DNA from: Proales similis
Taxonomy: Eukaryota > Rotifera > Eurotatoria > Ploima > Proalidae
Direction of reading: 5' to 3'
Length of the DNA: 64,000 nt
Assembly (NCBI GenBank): GCA_019059635.1
Contig: JAGVRJ010000010.1
Coordinates: forward strand, 684,501 to 748,500
Positions 36,301-48,818 of the stretch are shown piece by piece. Every line of letters starts with the position of its first letter. The first letter of the stretch is position 1. Position numbers and translations under genes: made by a program. Under the pieces are notes generated by a model that ran no database searches, was not told where the DNA came from, and saw only the letters and a program-made list of their open reading frames with translations.

Positions 36301-37174
36301 CAAAAGTCGATCTCTTCCACGAGGCCAGACGCATCCTTGAACTTTGCCTTTTCATAATAAAGAAGCAGGTTGTTCAAATTTCGACTCCAATGAACCAGAA
36401 TGCCTTTTGTTTGAAATAAACTAGATCGAATGGAAATGGAGTTGAGCTGTAGCCGTACTTACTCTCCATTCGTCTGATCAGAGCGCTATCAGAAGCATCT
36501 CGCTCCGGGTTGATACCAAGTGCTTCGTTAGGCACATAAAGCGTTGTCTGGCCGTCTATTTGCCAGGCGGCATCAGCCAGAGAAGCTAGGAAGCGATTCA
36601 GTTGTGCCTCAAAGTCAATGCGAACTCCTTCGACATCGAGGGCTTAATGAATAAAGGTCTGAGCGATTAAGTTGCCAGTCTCGCACCTTCGAGCCAGCTT
36701 CGGCTCTCTTGAAGTAGAATTGGCGCAAATAGGCCTGAGGTCAATCGCAGCAAGCTCAGCAGTTTCCTTTGGCTCACTTCACCAAATTGGACTTGATGCT
36801 CGAAATCGGCCATGTTTCGTACTGGCTGCGATGATTTTAGAAAATAGTAAAACTGCTCGACTGGCTGAGGTTGTTCAGACACGAAAAGTCTTTGCTGATC
36901 GTTGTCATCTTGCTGGCTCCAAATCACCAAGGTTTCGCACTCGCTCGAGGACAAAAATCGCTTGAGCTCAAGCTCGTGCTCGTCTAGCCACAACTCATCG
37001 GCTAATCCACAAACACGCACGAGCCGCTTCACATGCTTGATCTGAGTGCATTAAGTCAGTCAATCGCCAATCAAGCATCTAGCACCGGGCACTCACCACT
37101 TCTTCGAGGTTTTTATCAATCATTGGCACTAGATCTGTTTGGTCGAAGGCAGACTGATCATCAGTGCATCTCAT
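21339..37174 (-). CDS. DNAH2: Axonemal dynein heavy chain 2 (inner-arm)
   Basis: A complete multi-exon gene from the ATG at 37174 (first exon 37097-37174, second from 37041) to the stop at 21339. Tail domain: about 37.2-32.5 kb; linker: 32.5-30.9 kb. AAA1 has the P-loop GPAGTGKT and CFDEFNRI (about 30.4-30.1 kb). AAA2 has GKTQSGKT (29.5 kb), AAA3 GPVGTGKT (28.5 kb) and AAA4 GVGGSGRQS (27.3 kb). The coiled-coil stalk with its microtubule-binding tip spans 26.5-25.4 kb, then come AAA5, AAA6 and the C-terminal domain (25.4-21.3 kb). Stretches such as [20 protein letters not shown] and [11 protein letters not shown] match DNAH2 in particular. The largest exon is 27.8-30.2 kb. One 60-nt intron (21494-21553) keeps the frame open. 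It powers ciliary beating as an inner-arm motor. Confidence 0.92.
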
Positions 37175-37382
37175 CTCCACGTTTTCTCCTTAAATCTTCC
37201 AAAAAAAAAATACTTCAAGTCAACTCAAGATGAGATCTCGACACCACGTTGGTCTATTGGTGCGGCGAGATCGCCATGGCTACCAAGTTAGCTTGTCTTG
37301 CTCTGATAAGGAAAGGGCAAAGATAAGCGAGTAAAAGAGAGACGATGGAAGGAAAATATTTATTTAATGATGATGAATCAAT

Positions 37383-39370
37383 TCACAGGCGAATTGTCTC
37401 GGGCGATAGCTCGTTTTGATCGAGCAGCTCGTTAAGATCGAGTTCTTTGGCCTTTTGAAATATTTTCTTTTCTTTGGTGCAATTGAGCATTACACAATCG
37501 GCCACTATGACGCTTATACTCATGAGACCAAAGCCGGCGCCGATCGTCAGCATCAGTGGAACAATGTTAAACTTTCCGGCCACGCCAGATACGTTTATGA
37601 TGAAACGAAGCCCGTAGGCTTTAAACAGGATGCGGTGCTCTTTGCCGTCCTCGCGGAATTTGTTGGCAAATCTAATTTACCGGACAATCGAAGATTCAGT
37701 CAACTCTGGCCATGCTCAAAAAGTATTTTACCTGAAATTGAATCCGGCCGCCGTGTGAGTGCCTTTCTCGTCGAAACGCTTAAACTCGTATGTCGGAAAG
37801 CAGTTGTCGCCCAGATCGAAATTGCAGTTCCAGTTTATCTCGATCAATATCACTGAGCCCTAGAGAGTTGGATGATTTCATGCGATTCAATTAGCCAATT
37901 CTTCTAAACGTGGCAATCGTTCAGACTTTGCAATCAACTTACCCGCTGCAGCATTTCATATTTGCCTTGACTTGTTGGTTCGATTTCTGATATGATGTGG
38001 TCAATTCTGAACACGGGGCAGTGCGGATCTGCGTAAACAACATGAACACGATTAGAACGCCTGTCTTCTCAAGATCGCCTTCCACTCGTACCCTTTCGAC
38101 CGAATTGGGAGCATAAAGATATGTACCGGTTGGTGTAATTGGGCAATATGTTTCGCCTGTTTGTTGCAGATTAGATCTTTTACAAGAGAAGCCGGTTATT
38201 AGAATGAACAAAGAATTACAGTTTCTTGCCGAATCGCTTGAAATCCACATCGTTCTTGATGAATATGGTGAAGTTAAGCACATTTCTAATCATGTGATCC
38301 TCATTCCTTATAAGAGCAAAATAAATAAATTGTGCAGACGATAGATGTTTATAAGAAGCAATTAATCAGACAGATGCAGCATTTGCAATGATTGACCTCT
38401 TATCGCAGTGCATCTGATTTCAACGCAGCCGCTTCTAGAAAACGCGATCAATTCATCGCACTAACCTAAACTCCTCATGTTCCGCTGGACACCAACCTCG
38501 AACCTGCGTGAAGTCAAATTAATCAATCGAACCTTGTCTGAAACGACCATATGGCGAATTCTACCTCGCAGACTTTCAGTTCTGGCTTTATGCTCGACGG
38601 TATGCATCTTCCTGTCGGTATGCCTAGTTGCGTCGCGTACGTGCTATTAAGAAATCCTCCAAAGAGATCGAGCACTATTTACCGTTCCAGGTGTTCATCA
38701 CGCCCAGACTTTTGCAATCTTGATCGCTTTTGCAGACAGATTTGTATTTGTTGATTTCCTTGAAGAGTTGAATTCAAACGTTTATTCTAAATTTATTCTT
38801 AATTTTTGGCCCTTGCCTCGTCGCATTCTCCTTGCGTTTGCTCGGTGCGCACGAAATTGGACATGACAAAAAGACTTGAAAATTCGTTGGGTGGAACCAC
38901 ATAATCTACACGAACGATTCAAGTATCTTGATTGAGAAAAATGTCAGAAAAATCACCTTACCTGCAGTGTCAAGCATTTTATAATCTTGTTCCGATCTCA
39001 TGTCGAGAGTTCGAAACGAAAAGTCCGGGTCCTGATTGCTTGTATTCGGCCGCGTCAAATTCACAGGCAAGAAGCCTTGGCCTTTAACTTTGGTGGTGAC
39101 CGAGCTCGACGGTGTGTCCAGCACCTGATAGCCTTTGTTGTATATCAGCTCGTACCTGTTGGGCATCTGTGAGCAAGAACGGTGTCAAGCAGCCGGTTAA
39201 CTTTGCCATTACCCGACAATGTAGAAAAGTATGACGAGCTGAGCGAGACGATAAACGACGCCCACCCGAACACTCTTTATTGTTGCCTCGCGCTCAGTCG
39301 AGTAAGAAAAAAACTTTCCGATCATGGTTAGAACAAATGCGGGCCGTTCTAGCCGCCTTCGTTCGGCCAT
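37383..39370 (-). CDS. P2RX: P2X ATP-gated cation channel, paralogue 1
   Basis: Multi-exon minus-strand gene. The ATG at 39370 (MAERRRLERP) is chosen over the non-ATG extension. N-terminus: Y-x-T-x-R motif (YSTER), then TM1 (GVVYRLAQLVILFYIVG). Ectodomain: GYQVLDT, SSVTTKVKG with the two ATP-binding lysines (K-x-K), Cys-rich segments (VCKSDQDCKSLG, GRCIPSS, CPVFRI), an NFR motif at the end of the exon at about 37740 and FKAYGLRF with the third binding lysine. TM2: TIGAGFGLMSISVIVADCVML. These are the defining residues of trimeric P2X channels. After TM2 the usual YxxxK surface-retention motif reads FQKAK. Poly(A) signal at 37359 (minus). It lies 209 bp upstream of DNAH2 on the same strand. 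Confidence 0.9.
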
Positions 39371-39415
39371 GTCTGCAGCTCTAGTGGAACCCAGTATAGA
39401 TGAAACCGATCGCAA

Positions 39416-40265
39416 TCTCAGTGCCTGCCCTGCTGAGCTAATAATAGCGCATTTGGCAAAGCGTTTATGGTATCTGGCCCAATTGTTCTAGTCAAATAGG
39501 CCCAGAGATATAATCATTGTGCGGTTGATTTCTAATTTTTACAATCTATAACAAAAAAGTCTACATCATTAATCAACCAGAACAAGCGATGCAAGTCGAT
39601 AATTAACAAGCCAAGATAAATAGCTTCAAGCAGAAATGCACGTTCTGACAGGCGGTCAGCGCTACTAAGTGCTCGCAAATGAATCTGGGCTGTGTAAAAT
39701 GAGCTTAGGAATGAGAGGAGAGAAAACGAGCCAGCCAAACAGAGAGGTAGCATAAGAGCAGAGATGAGGCTAGAGCAGAATAAGAACAACCAAGCAAGAG
39801 GAAAGGGACAGGATGAGTCCGACTAGACAGTTTCAGAGAAAGAAAAACATGGAAAAGAAGGAGAGCATAAATTTTTCAATTGGTTGATAAGTTATCATCA
39901 GCTGTTGCTTTTTATGTTCTGTTTGCACGTTTTGCTCTCTTTCTCCCTGTAAGAAAATAAAAACAGCCTGAAAGGGAGCGTCTATCGCTTGAGTAAAAAA
40001 AAAAAAATCCCAAAAATCTAGGCGCGATCGTTCTCCGAGCATGAGCTATCAGCAGCATGAATAAACCATTTAACCAAGCAGAGAAATAAGAGCGGTATCA
40101 GCAGTAAATAGGCGGATAGGAAACATCATTAATTGAACTGGTTAACACTGACTGACAAGATAACTGCTTGTAAGATAACAGAAGACAGACGCAAAGCCAC
40201 AGTGAAACAAAAAGGGCCAAAATGGTAACGATCGCTTGAAGCTGGTTTTCTCAAAGCGTCGGACA
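39416..40265. other. Spacer between the P2X genes
   Basis: A/G-rich intergenic sequence with an A-run near 39996. No coding region or RNA gene is seen. Confidence 0.5.
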
Positions 40266-40374
40266 TTTATTTTAAACTAAAGAAAACAAAAAAAAAGTGG
40301 CAAATGCGAGTAAAAAGTGGCAGAAGAAAGGAAACGAACCAACAGAACCAACAAACAAGTCCTTTAAGAGTATC

Positions 40375-40380
<6 letters not shown>

Positions 40381-40419
<39 letters not shown>
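40381..40419. repeat. (GT)n microsatellite
   Basis: About 19 uninterrupted GT units followed by a short (GA)n, in the 3' UTR of P2X paralogue 2 (stop at 40516, minus-strand AATAAA at 40266-40271). Confidence 0.95.
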
Positions 40420-40427
<8 letters not shown>

Positions 40428-40515
40428 TAGCGTTGGTCAGGATTAAACGCAAATCGAGGATAACGCAATAGTACAGGATAGCAAGAAGCGAGGCGAGCAA
40501 ACATGCATGCCGCCT

Positions 40516-42738
40516 CTAAAGTTTGGCAGTCAATGGCATCTCGTCAGCGGTGCTCAACTCTTCTTTAACGTCTAGTTCTTTCATTTTCTGATAGAGCTTT
40601 TTCTGCTTTGTACAGTGCAGCATGACACAGTCGGCTACAATCACACTGATGCTCATGAGACCAAAGCCGGCTCCGATCGTCAGCATCAAGGGAATAACAC
40701 TGAAACGGCCACCTTTGCCTGACACGTTTATGATGAAACGCAGGCCGTACGCCTTGTAGAGTACACGATACTCGACACCGTTCGATCGGTATTTATTTGC
40801 AAAGCTTAAATTTAAAACGTTAAAAGCCTTGTTAGTTTTCAATTATTTTCATATGGTAATTGCTAGCCTCACCGGAAGTTAAACCCGGTCGCTGTATTGG
40901 TATCCTTGGCATCAAAGCGTCGGAAGTTAAATTTGGGAAAGCATTGCCGTCCAAAGTCGAAATCGCAATTCCACATTATTTCCACCAGTATTACGCCACC
41001 CTGTGCATCAACACGGTCGTCGCTCTCAGTCTTTTCGGCTCTTTTGGCACCAAAATCTGCCTACCTTGATCATCATCTTGTAGCGCTCTTCGATGTCTGG
41101 CTCGGCTTTCTCCAGAATGTAGTCGACTCGAAATATTGGACAGTTCGGATCTGCATCAAATTCGATAAATACTTATGCGCTCTGATTAGAGATTTTGCGT
41201 TCAATTACCATTTTCTTGATGAAAGCGGCACCGGCTTAGATGCTTATTGGTTATGTTCGGCAGTATGTTTCTCCTAGACGAAAGAATTCAAAAAAGTCAA
41301 GAATGCTGGAATTTGACTAAGACGGCTGCTGCCTACTACTACTACTACTACTTGAGCGTCAGTCGCAGCCTCTTTGACTTACAGTTTTTTGTCGAATGCT
41401 TTGAACTCAACATCGTTTTTGATGAATATTGTATAATTGAGAACGTTGCGAACGACGCGGTCTTCGTTGCTAGAAATGCAAATTATAAAATTGGTCTCAC
41501 AGTCGAATTCTCGAGTCAGAATCAATATCTGGGAGCGAAAATGCAAACTAGCAGAGCAGACCAAGAGTGCCGAACACGCTTTTAATTAATTCGCTTTCTC
41601 TGGGGCCAAGCACTGCCAACAGGCAAATGCTCAAGACTTGGGAGTTTGAACTTGTGATCTACCGTCTGAATCGGCATCAAGAGTAAATATTTGGCAAGTT
41701 AATGAGAGAGAGAGAGAGATGGTTGAAACAAACGTGCGGGACATGTTCAAATAAAAGAAAACTTTGCCAATATAGATAAACTTGCCTACCGGTCTTTGTC
41801 GTGCTCTAAATTAAAGAAACGCAAATCAATCAACGATTTAGAGCCGCAATAAATCTTGAATTGAAACATGACTTACCGCCAGGACACCACGCTTTAACTT
41901 CGCAAACTTTCAGCTCTGGTTTGACTTGTGACGGAATGCATCGGCCAGTCGGCACGCCTAGACAACTGAATCAATTTAAGTAGACCAGATGAGCTTTGGT
42001 AAAGAGGCCGCACCGTTCCATGTGTTCATGAATGAGCCCAGACTTTTGCAATGGTTGTCGTCCTCGCAGATCGCTTTGTAGTTGTAGTACTCCTATATTC
42101 CGCAAGAGGGCATAAGAAAGCAAGCGAGCATTCATGCGTAGAAATCTGAGCCTTGCCTCTCCACATAGACCTGGACTTTGAAGAGTTTCGATAAAACGAG
42201 TCATTATGAATATGCTGTTGTATTCGTTGGGTGGAATTATATAATCTTAAAGAAGGCCGCACACTGAGTGATGAATAAGAATTGAAAAATGCAGTCAAAA
42301 GCTGTAAACCTGCTGTGTCGATGATTTTATAGGTGATGTTCGGATCGAGCGAGAAAAAACGATCGTAGTAGGACTGGTCGCCGGTTTGATTTGGTTTGGC
42401 ATCCATCATTTTATCGACCGGCACAAATCCTTGTCCTTTGACTTTGGTAGTGACTGCACTCGACACAGTGTCGAATTCCTGGTAGCCCTTGTTATGTATC
42501 AGCTCCCATCTTTGCTTAAATACTGAGCGAATTTAACAGAAACGACTGATGGCCTTCGCACAAACCCAATTATGTAGAACAAGAGCAGCAGCTGCGCAAA
42601 TCGATACACTACTCCGACACTAGTGCTCTTGATGGTCGCTGATCGCACGGTCGAATAGGTGAACACATCAAAAATGGTCGTTCGAAATCTTTGCTTGAAA
42701 CCAGGCCGTCCCTCGGCTCGGCTCGTCATTGTTCTCAT
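40516..42738 (-). CDS. P2RX: P2X ATP-gated cation channel, paralogue 2
   Basis: Second P2X gene in tandem, ATG at 42738 (MRTMTSRAEG). It has the same exon pattern as paralogue 1: YSTVR motif, TM1 (GVVYRFAQLLLLFYIIG), GYQEFDT, AVTTKVKG with both ATP-contacting lysines, PPNEYNSIF, the Cys-rich GVPTGRCIPS segment, ILVEIMWNCDF-type sheet strand, YKAYGLRF with the third lysine and TM2 TIGAGFGLMSISVIVADCVML. The C-tail keeps YQKMK, the YxxxK motif that paralogue 1 has lost. The ectodomain is clearly diverged while TM2 is identical. It probably arose by local duplication and would form homo- or heterotrimers gated by extracellular ATP. Confidence 0.9.
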
Positions 42739-44560
42739 TCAAGCGACTTCTTTTGATTTCTAGCCGTCGTAGACGAAACTCTCCTCTTGGCGTAGGCCCA
42801 ATGTTTACTAAACAGCTTTATTTATCTATAGCGGTCTAAAGCAGCTTGCCGCCGTATAAAATCTAGAGCATAAATGGAAATTAACAACCAAACGGCCCAA
42901 GTCTGTCAACAGTCTCGATCTGTTGCATCCGTCTCTAGCTGGCTAATAGGCCCAAAACTCTCCAGACAGAATTGCATAATAATTTGGCGTGTGGCAGTGC
43001 GCCTTGGAATGCGCCATATCAATCACCCAAATTTCGTATCGGCTTACATCGGCTGCTAGAAAAAGCACGATGCTTTTCTCTTCAGTTAAGTTCTCTAATA
43101 AGCGAATCGCCGTTTTCACTTAATGATTGAAAATGATAGGCGAGGAATGGGTCTAAATGAGATCTCGGCAGTTTGCCATTTCCCACCATGACTGATGTTA
43201 AATAGAATCTTGCCATTAGTAATTTAAAAAAAAATACTTCAACTTGCAATCGCTTCTAAGTTAATGATCGTCTGGGAATGCCGTTTGAAAAGCCTACTGA
43301 CGTGCTCATTTGATTTAATTTTGGTCCAGCGGGATGCGATAACTTCGCTTGGAGCCAACTGTCACTTGTCAATCGAGGCGTATGTCATTCTTCTTTGTCT
43401 CCTCTGCCGACGTAAACAAGTTCTTGCATAAATCCAGATGAGCAGAGTTACGATCAAGATAAAAGCGAGAGATAGAAAAGTACAGTAATCTATTGATTTA
43501 GAACGCCAAGGGACCATGCAATCAGGCATTCATAGATCAAATCGCGCTGCTGCCTTTTATTTATTTGCTTCATTAGCAAACCGCAACGGTTAAGAGAAAT
43601 GGGCGAAGAAGCGAGAATGCGAGTTTGCCAAAATGAAACAGAGAAAGCAGGATGAGAGCAAGTGTGTGCGCATGGCTTGGTTTGCTTGCCGGCTTGCAAA
43701 TTCCTTATGTTGTTATTTTAGGCAAAGCAAATAGAGCTTGCTTAGATGCTCGATATTAACTCATTTAATTAGGCTCAATCGTCCCTATTTAAATCATAGT
43801 AATAATAATATAAATAATAATTGAGGCCGTAGAGCTCAGGCCTGAGCGTTTTCAATATAATTCAATTGCCAGATTGATATGGTCTTGAGATTTATTGAGA
43901 GAAGAAGATGAATTGCCGCTTTACACCAGAGGCTTCGGGTTTCTATCTTTCAAGGTATTTATTAAGTTGATTGAAGCTTATGACTCAATGCAATCGGGAG
44001 TTTGTCTGTCTGTCTGTCTGTCTGGCAATGCAAACGGCCTTGGGAACGGTCACCAGCAAACGTTTGCCATGACAGACAGCCACCTCGCTCATGATGAATG
44101 CCAAACAAGTCAAATGCTAAATGGTCCGCCGACGTAAACTAAATCCCAATACGTGCCGATCACTTAAACAGAAAGCCTTCATCATGCAATAAGTTGGAAA
44201 TCGATTTTCCCCTGCGAAATATTTCCAAGCTTCCTGCACTTATTTTATTGAGATTAGAAGCAAACTGATTACTGTATATGTGGCACCAATTTTAATGAAC
44301 TTGGTAAAACCTTTTCTTTTAATTGAAATATTTTTACGCCAGCAATTTTGATATTTGTCAACTCGGTTTCTGAGTGCCCCACCAACCCACCAACCGCTCT
44401 CTCTCTCTGTCTCTCTATTCTCAGCTGGTCTGGTGAACTGTCTTTAAAGTGAAGTTATTTGACAGGAAATGTGCTTTGCCACTGGCTCCCTGACATCAGG
44501 CTAGTTGCTAGGCAACATGAACATGGTCAGTGAGCACTATCTCGACTCTGACTGTATGCG
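42739..44560. other. Intergenic region
   Basis: AT-rich spacer between the P2X cluster and the coiled-coil gene. It contains a (TCTG)n tract near 44006-44024 and CT-rich stretches near 44397-44415. No convincing coding region is seen on either strand. Confidence 0.5.
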
Positions 44561-44644
44561 GTGTCCCTTTCGCATAATGTGCCATCTCGAGTAAAAACAT
44601 TGAACAAACTATTGAACATAACCGAGAGAGAGAGAGAGAGAGAG

Positions 44645-47216
44645 ATGACCTGTGAACAATTAGGCGAGCAGCAGAATGAAGGCACTGAGTCAGCCAAGCT
44701 GTCTATTGGCGGTCATTTAAGCCTTCAATCGACGGAGATGCATGCCGAGTCAGGTCAAGAAATAATTGACGATCGAAATCTTCCCAGTGAGCCCTCAGTC
44801 TCGCTTCCAACTGAAAATGACAGCACTTTGACGATCGAGCCGATTGATGCGCTTAAAGAGAGCTTGCACAAGTCTGAGCAGCAGCGCCTCAAGCTAATAA
44901 GTGACAGCAACCGAGAAATAGCCGAGCTCAATAGCCAACTAGCCCGATTAAGGTCGTCGTATGAGAAAAGTGAAGCGATACGTCACTCATTGGAACTGGA
45001 GCTTGCCAGCCAGAAGAACTGTTTGACGCGTGAAAGGAGTTTGTTTGCGGAAAAAGAACGCAATTTGAACGAGAATTCAATGAAATTCAACTCGCAAATA
45101 GAATCGATTCGATGCGAAAATAAGCAATTGAAAAGCAATGTGGCCAAATTGGATTTGGATATGCGCGAACTGAGCGAAGAGTTGGCGAGAGCCAACACTG
45201 TTCTACGCGATCAAGACAAGTAATACGTTTGTTTATGGATAAGGCGGCCATTTTTCTGATCGCTTGCTAATAGACTCATCAAAACTCTGCGAGGTGAACA
45301 TGCACACAACTGAGGGCCAAAGTCTGCTCCTGAGTAATCTGTTCCTGGCTTAATAGCAAAAGCAGAAGGTGCCGAGAATCGTTGCAAGGAGCTGAGCACG
45401 AGCTTGAACTACGCAGAGGCGGGCGCACGCAATCTCCGTGCAGAGCTGGAGGCAAGTGTCCTGATGCTAGCGCCTGCTCCGTACTTATAGCGCTCGTTTC
45501 TAAAGCTGAAGGATGATCGCATAAAAAAGCTGAAGCAAGCCGAGGAGCTGTGCAGGCAACAAGAGCAGGAACTAATTACAGTTAAAGTAAGAGCTATTCC
45601 TGATTAGCCATGATATTGAACTGCAATCGGTTTTAATTCAATCAATCGTGTCTAAGGCCGATCTTGAAAGGGCCGGAAGGCAACTGGACGAAAAAGTCAA
45701 AGACAAAATCGAGATGGACACTTATGTTCGAAAGCTGGGCGAACAGCTGCGGTTGGTTCTGAGCATTTGAACTCTGTTGGATTGTTCTTAACCGTTAACC
45801 CAAGTCAAAATCGCCAAGAGCTAAGCACAGAGCAGAGTAATCTGAATGAAATGAAATGCAAATTTGTGAGGTGAGCTCTATCTAGCGAGCTGTTTGCTTC
45901 GAACAGAATCCCAATCTCGATGATAAACTCTGGCTAGAATCGAAAGTGAACTCAAGCAGTCAAACGTCGGCTTGCATAAGAGACTGGAAGAAAAAGATCT
46001 CATCATCGAGCGATTATCAAAGCAACTCAGCGAGATTGAGCTGGCTCATCAAAAAGCGATCGAACAAAATGCTCGCGTGAGTGTTCATTCAAGAATTAGA
46101 ACCGACTCATCTAAACAGGCGGGTTTAGTCAAATGAAAGTGTCAAGTCGTTGGAAGACCTACTGAGAAAAGGCGACGCAATCGCGCTCGAGCTGGTTGAT
46201 CTTGGTCGTCGCATTTTAGGCGAAGACTTTGAAAGCACAGAAACAGTCGAGATTGGAGAAGAGAAGCAACAAGACGCATTTTTGGCCCGTTTGAAGCTGG
46301 TCAAGTCGAATTTGTCAGCTGGCTCGACGTTCATCACCTCACGCATCAAACAAGTCAGCCATTTGCGCTTAATTCATCTGTACGACTCAACAACTAAATC
46401 TAATTTGTTCAGATAAAAGATGAAGAGCAGAGACAAGCCCGCTCGGAGAGAAATTTCCAAAAGAGGGAGCAAGATTTGAAAGTAGGAGTCAGCTGATCAC
46501 TAAATCTTCTTTGTCGAAGAGCTAAAGAAAAAATGGCACAGAAATGGAACGAGGAAAAGGAAAAGATTTTGGCCGAACTGGAAACGGCCCGAAGCGAGAG
46601 GAACGAACGTCGCAATGTGCTGAATGCTTTGCGAAGTGAGTGCAGCGTGCTCAAGAAAAGCCTTGAAGACGAAATGAACAGCAACGAACAACTGCAGCTT
46701 AGAAACGAGCGAATGAGCGAGAAACTGCGCAAATCAGAAGAGGTAGCATTCAATATTTGAGCTGAAAATGAATGAATTGAAAATTGTTCGATTGGACCGA
46801 TTCAACAGGATAAGTTAAATGCGATTAGATGCATGCGGGAAAAGCTGAGCATGCACGATCAGCTGCAAAAGGAGGCTCGCCATTTCGCTCGTTTAATGGG
46901 CAGAGAGAACGCATCGGACGGCGCTCCGGCCTTGCCAGCTGAGCACAATGAGTTCATTCAAACTTTCGAAGCGTTTTGTTCATTGCTCATATCGAGCTTG
47001 ATCCAGCACAAGCAGCGAGCCGATCAATTGGAAGCAGAGGCGTTCAAACGCGACGAAGATATCCGCTTACTTAAAAAGACATCTGATGAGAGAGTGCGCC
47101 AGGCAAGCGTGAACCTCAAACAGAGAGAAGAGAATTTCGTGAACCAGAAAAACTCGCTGATCGCCTACTACGAGCAGCTATTGGCCGATTTAAACACGCG
47201 CGCCAAGCCTGCCTAA
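44645..47216 (+). CDS. CCDC171: Coiled-coil protein, CCDC171-like (short)
   Basis: About ten exons. I use the ATG at 44645 (MTCEQLGEQQ). An in-frame ATG at 44561 would add a (GA)n-encoded Arg/Glu run. Exon 1 ends at 45219 and is followed by a 20-nt exon (45274-45293). After an acidic N-terminus nearly the whole product is coiled coil. The segment NSQLARLRSSYEKSEAIRHS and the final QREENFVNQKNSLIAYYEQL resemble, respectively, the start and the middle of CCDC171 as I remember it, so the vertebrate C-terminal third is absent. The intron at 45452-45490 is only 39 nt and uses GC-AG. The join around 46480-46522 is uncertain. Poly(A) signal at 47248. Function unknown. Confidence 0.55.
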
Positions 47217-47596
47217 TCTTAGCGTTGGCGATTTAAATTCACTGTCAAATAAAATCGAATTAGTGATCTGCAGAAACAGTCTATCTGATTTTTTTGAAAT
47301 TTTTTTGACAATTTTGAAGTAAACTGAAAATCTGAAGGCTTGAGAAGCGAGTCTGAATAAAGACTAAATGCTTGCCCGGCCTGGTTGGCCTTATTATGCG
47401 TCGAATTGAATAAGCTGGTTGGCGATTGGAATGGGTGAATGTGAAAAAGGGCCAAGTTCACAATCCTGGTTGAATCATCCAGGAAAAGAGTCGAGGTGAA
47501 GCCGCAAGAGTCTAATTGTGCAACAAGTGAAGATTTGTTTGGATTTGCTGCGAAGAGTGCTGCGAGGCAGAATTTGCGCATTCTTATGCTGGTATC

Positions 47597-48346
47597 ATGA
47601 AGGTCGGATTTTTGGATGGTGTCCGCTTCGCCATCAACCCGGTATTCGAGCTCGATTTGACCGGAATCGAAGCAAGTCTGGACGCGAGTCGTCAACTTGA
47701 CTACAGTCTGAATCGGGCCAACGAGCTACTCGATGTCAGCTTCGATCCTACGACAGAGGCGAAAACACTGAACAGTGCGCGAAGTAGAGCAAACAGCAGT
47801 GACGACAACAACAACGAAATCGCTAGCAGTCAAAGCGAATCATCTCCGACAGAAGGAGTCGAGGCCAACTCGTTTCACAGACCAGAGGAAATTTTAAACG
47901 CCAAGAAACAAAGTCTAGAAACAAGCAAGCAATCGAGCTCAGCTCAACATCCACTTGCGCCATTTACTCAAGAATCGTCAGTGCACAACCCGTTCACTCT
48001 CACGCTTCTTCAGCCGACCAGAAATGAAACGAACAAGCCAGCCGCAGCGATCGTATCTAATCTCGACACTCTGAGCAGCGACGAACGCAACTCTGCCAGC
48101 CGGAGAGACTTTGTTGCGTTTGATTTATCAGTCGATTCGCTCGATCCATTCAACGACATGGAGCTCAAAACCATAAACGATTTGGAAGAATTGAAGAGCA
48201 TTTGGGACAGTAATCAGAATCGATGCGCATCTCTGTCCGCTTGTGCTGCAACGCCGACCGCAAGTCAAAGCGATTCGAGTCTGCTCGATCGAAGCAAAAC
48301 TGACGCTTTGGCCTCTCAAAACTTGACCTCTCATCGACTTGTATAA
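47597..48346 (+). CDS. UBAP1-like UMA-domain protein (ESCRT-I), lacking UBA
   Basis: Single open exon of 249 aa from ATG 47597. The N-terminus has the pattern of the UMA domain of UBAP1: FLDGVRFAI near residues 5-13 and DYSLNRANELLD about 30 residues later. UMA anchors UBAP1 in ESCRT-I. A later segment, DPFNDMELKTINDLEELKSI (residues ~195-215), also resembles a conserved UBAP1 linear motif. The rest is Ser/Asn-rich and disordered. UBAP1 normally ends in ubiquitin-binding UBA repeats; none is visible here before the AATAAA at 48447. It is either a derived UBAP1 or a UMA-only paralogue. A role in endosomal sorting is inferred. Confidence 0.55.
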   Translation: MKVGFLDGVRFAINPVFELDLTGIEASLDASRQLDYSLNRANELLDVSFDPTTEAKTLNSARSRANSSDDNNNEIASSQSESSPTEGVEANSFHRPEEILNAKKQSLETSKQSSSAQHPLAPFTQESSVHNPFTLTLLQPTRNETNKPAAAIVSNLDTLSSDERNSASRRDFVAFDLSVDSLDPFNDMELKTINDLEELKSIWDSNQNRCASLSACAATPTASQSDSSLLDRSKTDALASQNLTSHRLV

Positions 48347-48818
48347 ATAACCGACTTTGTGCTTCTAACCCTCTGCCACCCTTTATTCTCACATTATTAA
48401 TACGCTCGCCCTTTTTCTTGGCTTTTCCCCTAATTTTCTTCTTTTAAATAAATTCGACATATTTACCAACCAGACTTTTACCCGAGTGCCCTGGCTGCTT
48501 TCTGTTCTTTCAGCAGCAAGTTGCTCCGTTCGAACACTTTTCGTGGTTTCCGGCCGTTAATTCAAACGTCTAATGACGGATATTACCCGTAAATATCGAT
48601 ATCGCTTCATATGCGTCTATTAGACAACTTGGGCAAAAAAGCAACAATTCGATAGAATTTTAGGAAAAACAAACGAATGCAACCGATATTGGACAAGACG
48701 CCAATTTGAGAGGTATTTTAACCTTCAATAAAGCTTCAATAAATAAACTTATTTCATCGTCGTCAAATTCATCACTCAACAGACAAGTCTGAATTTTAAC
48801 CGTCCATCAAGACGCAGA

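Noticed and set aside
44561-44644. Longer N-terminus for the CCDC171-like protein
   Set aside because: The extension is encoded largely by a (GA)n microsatellite. The ATG at 44645 directly after it is more plausible, though not proven.
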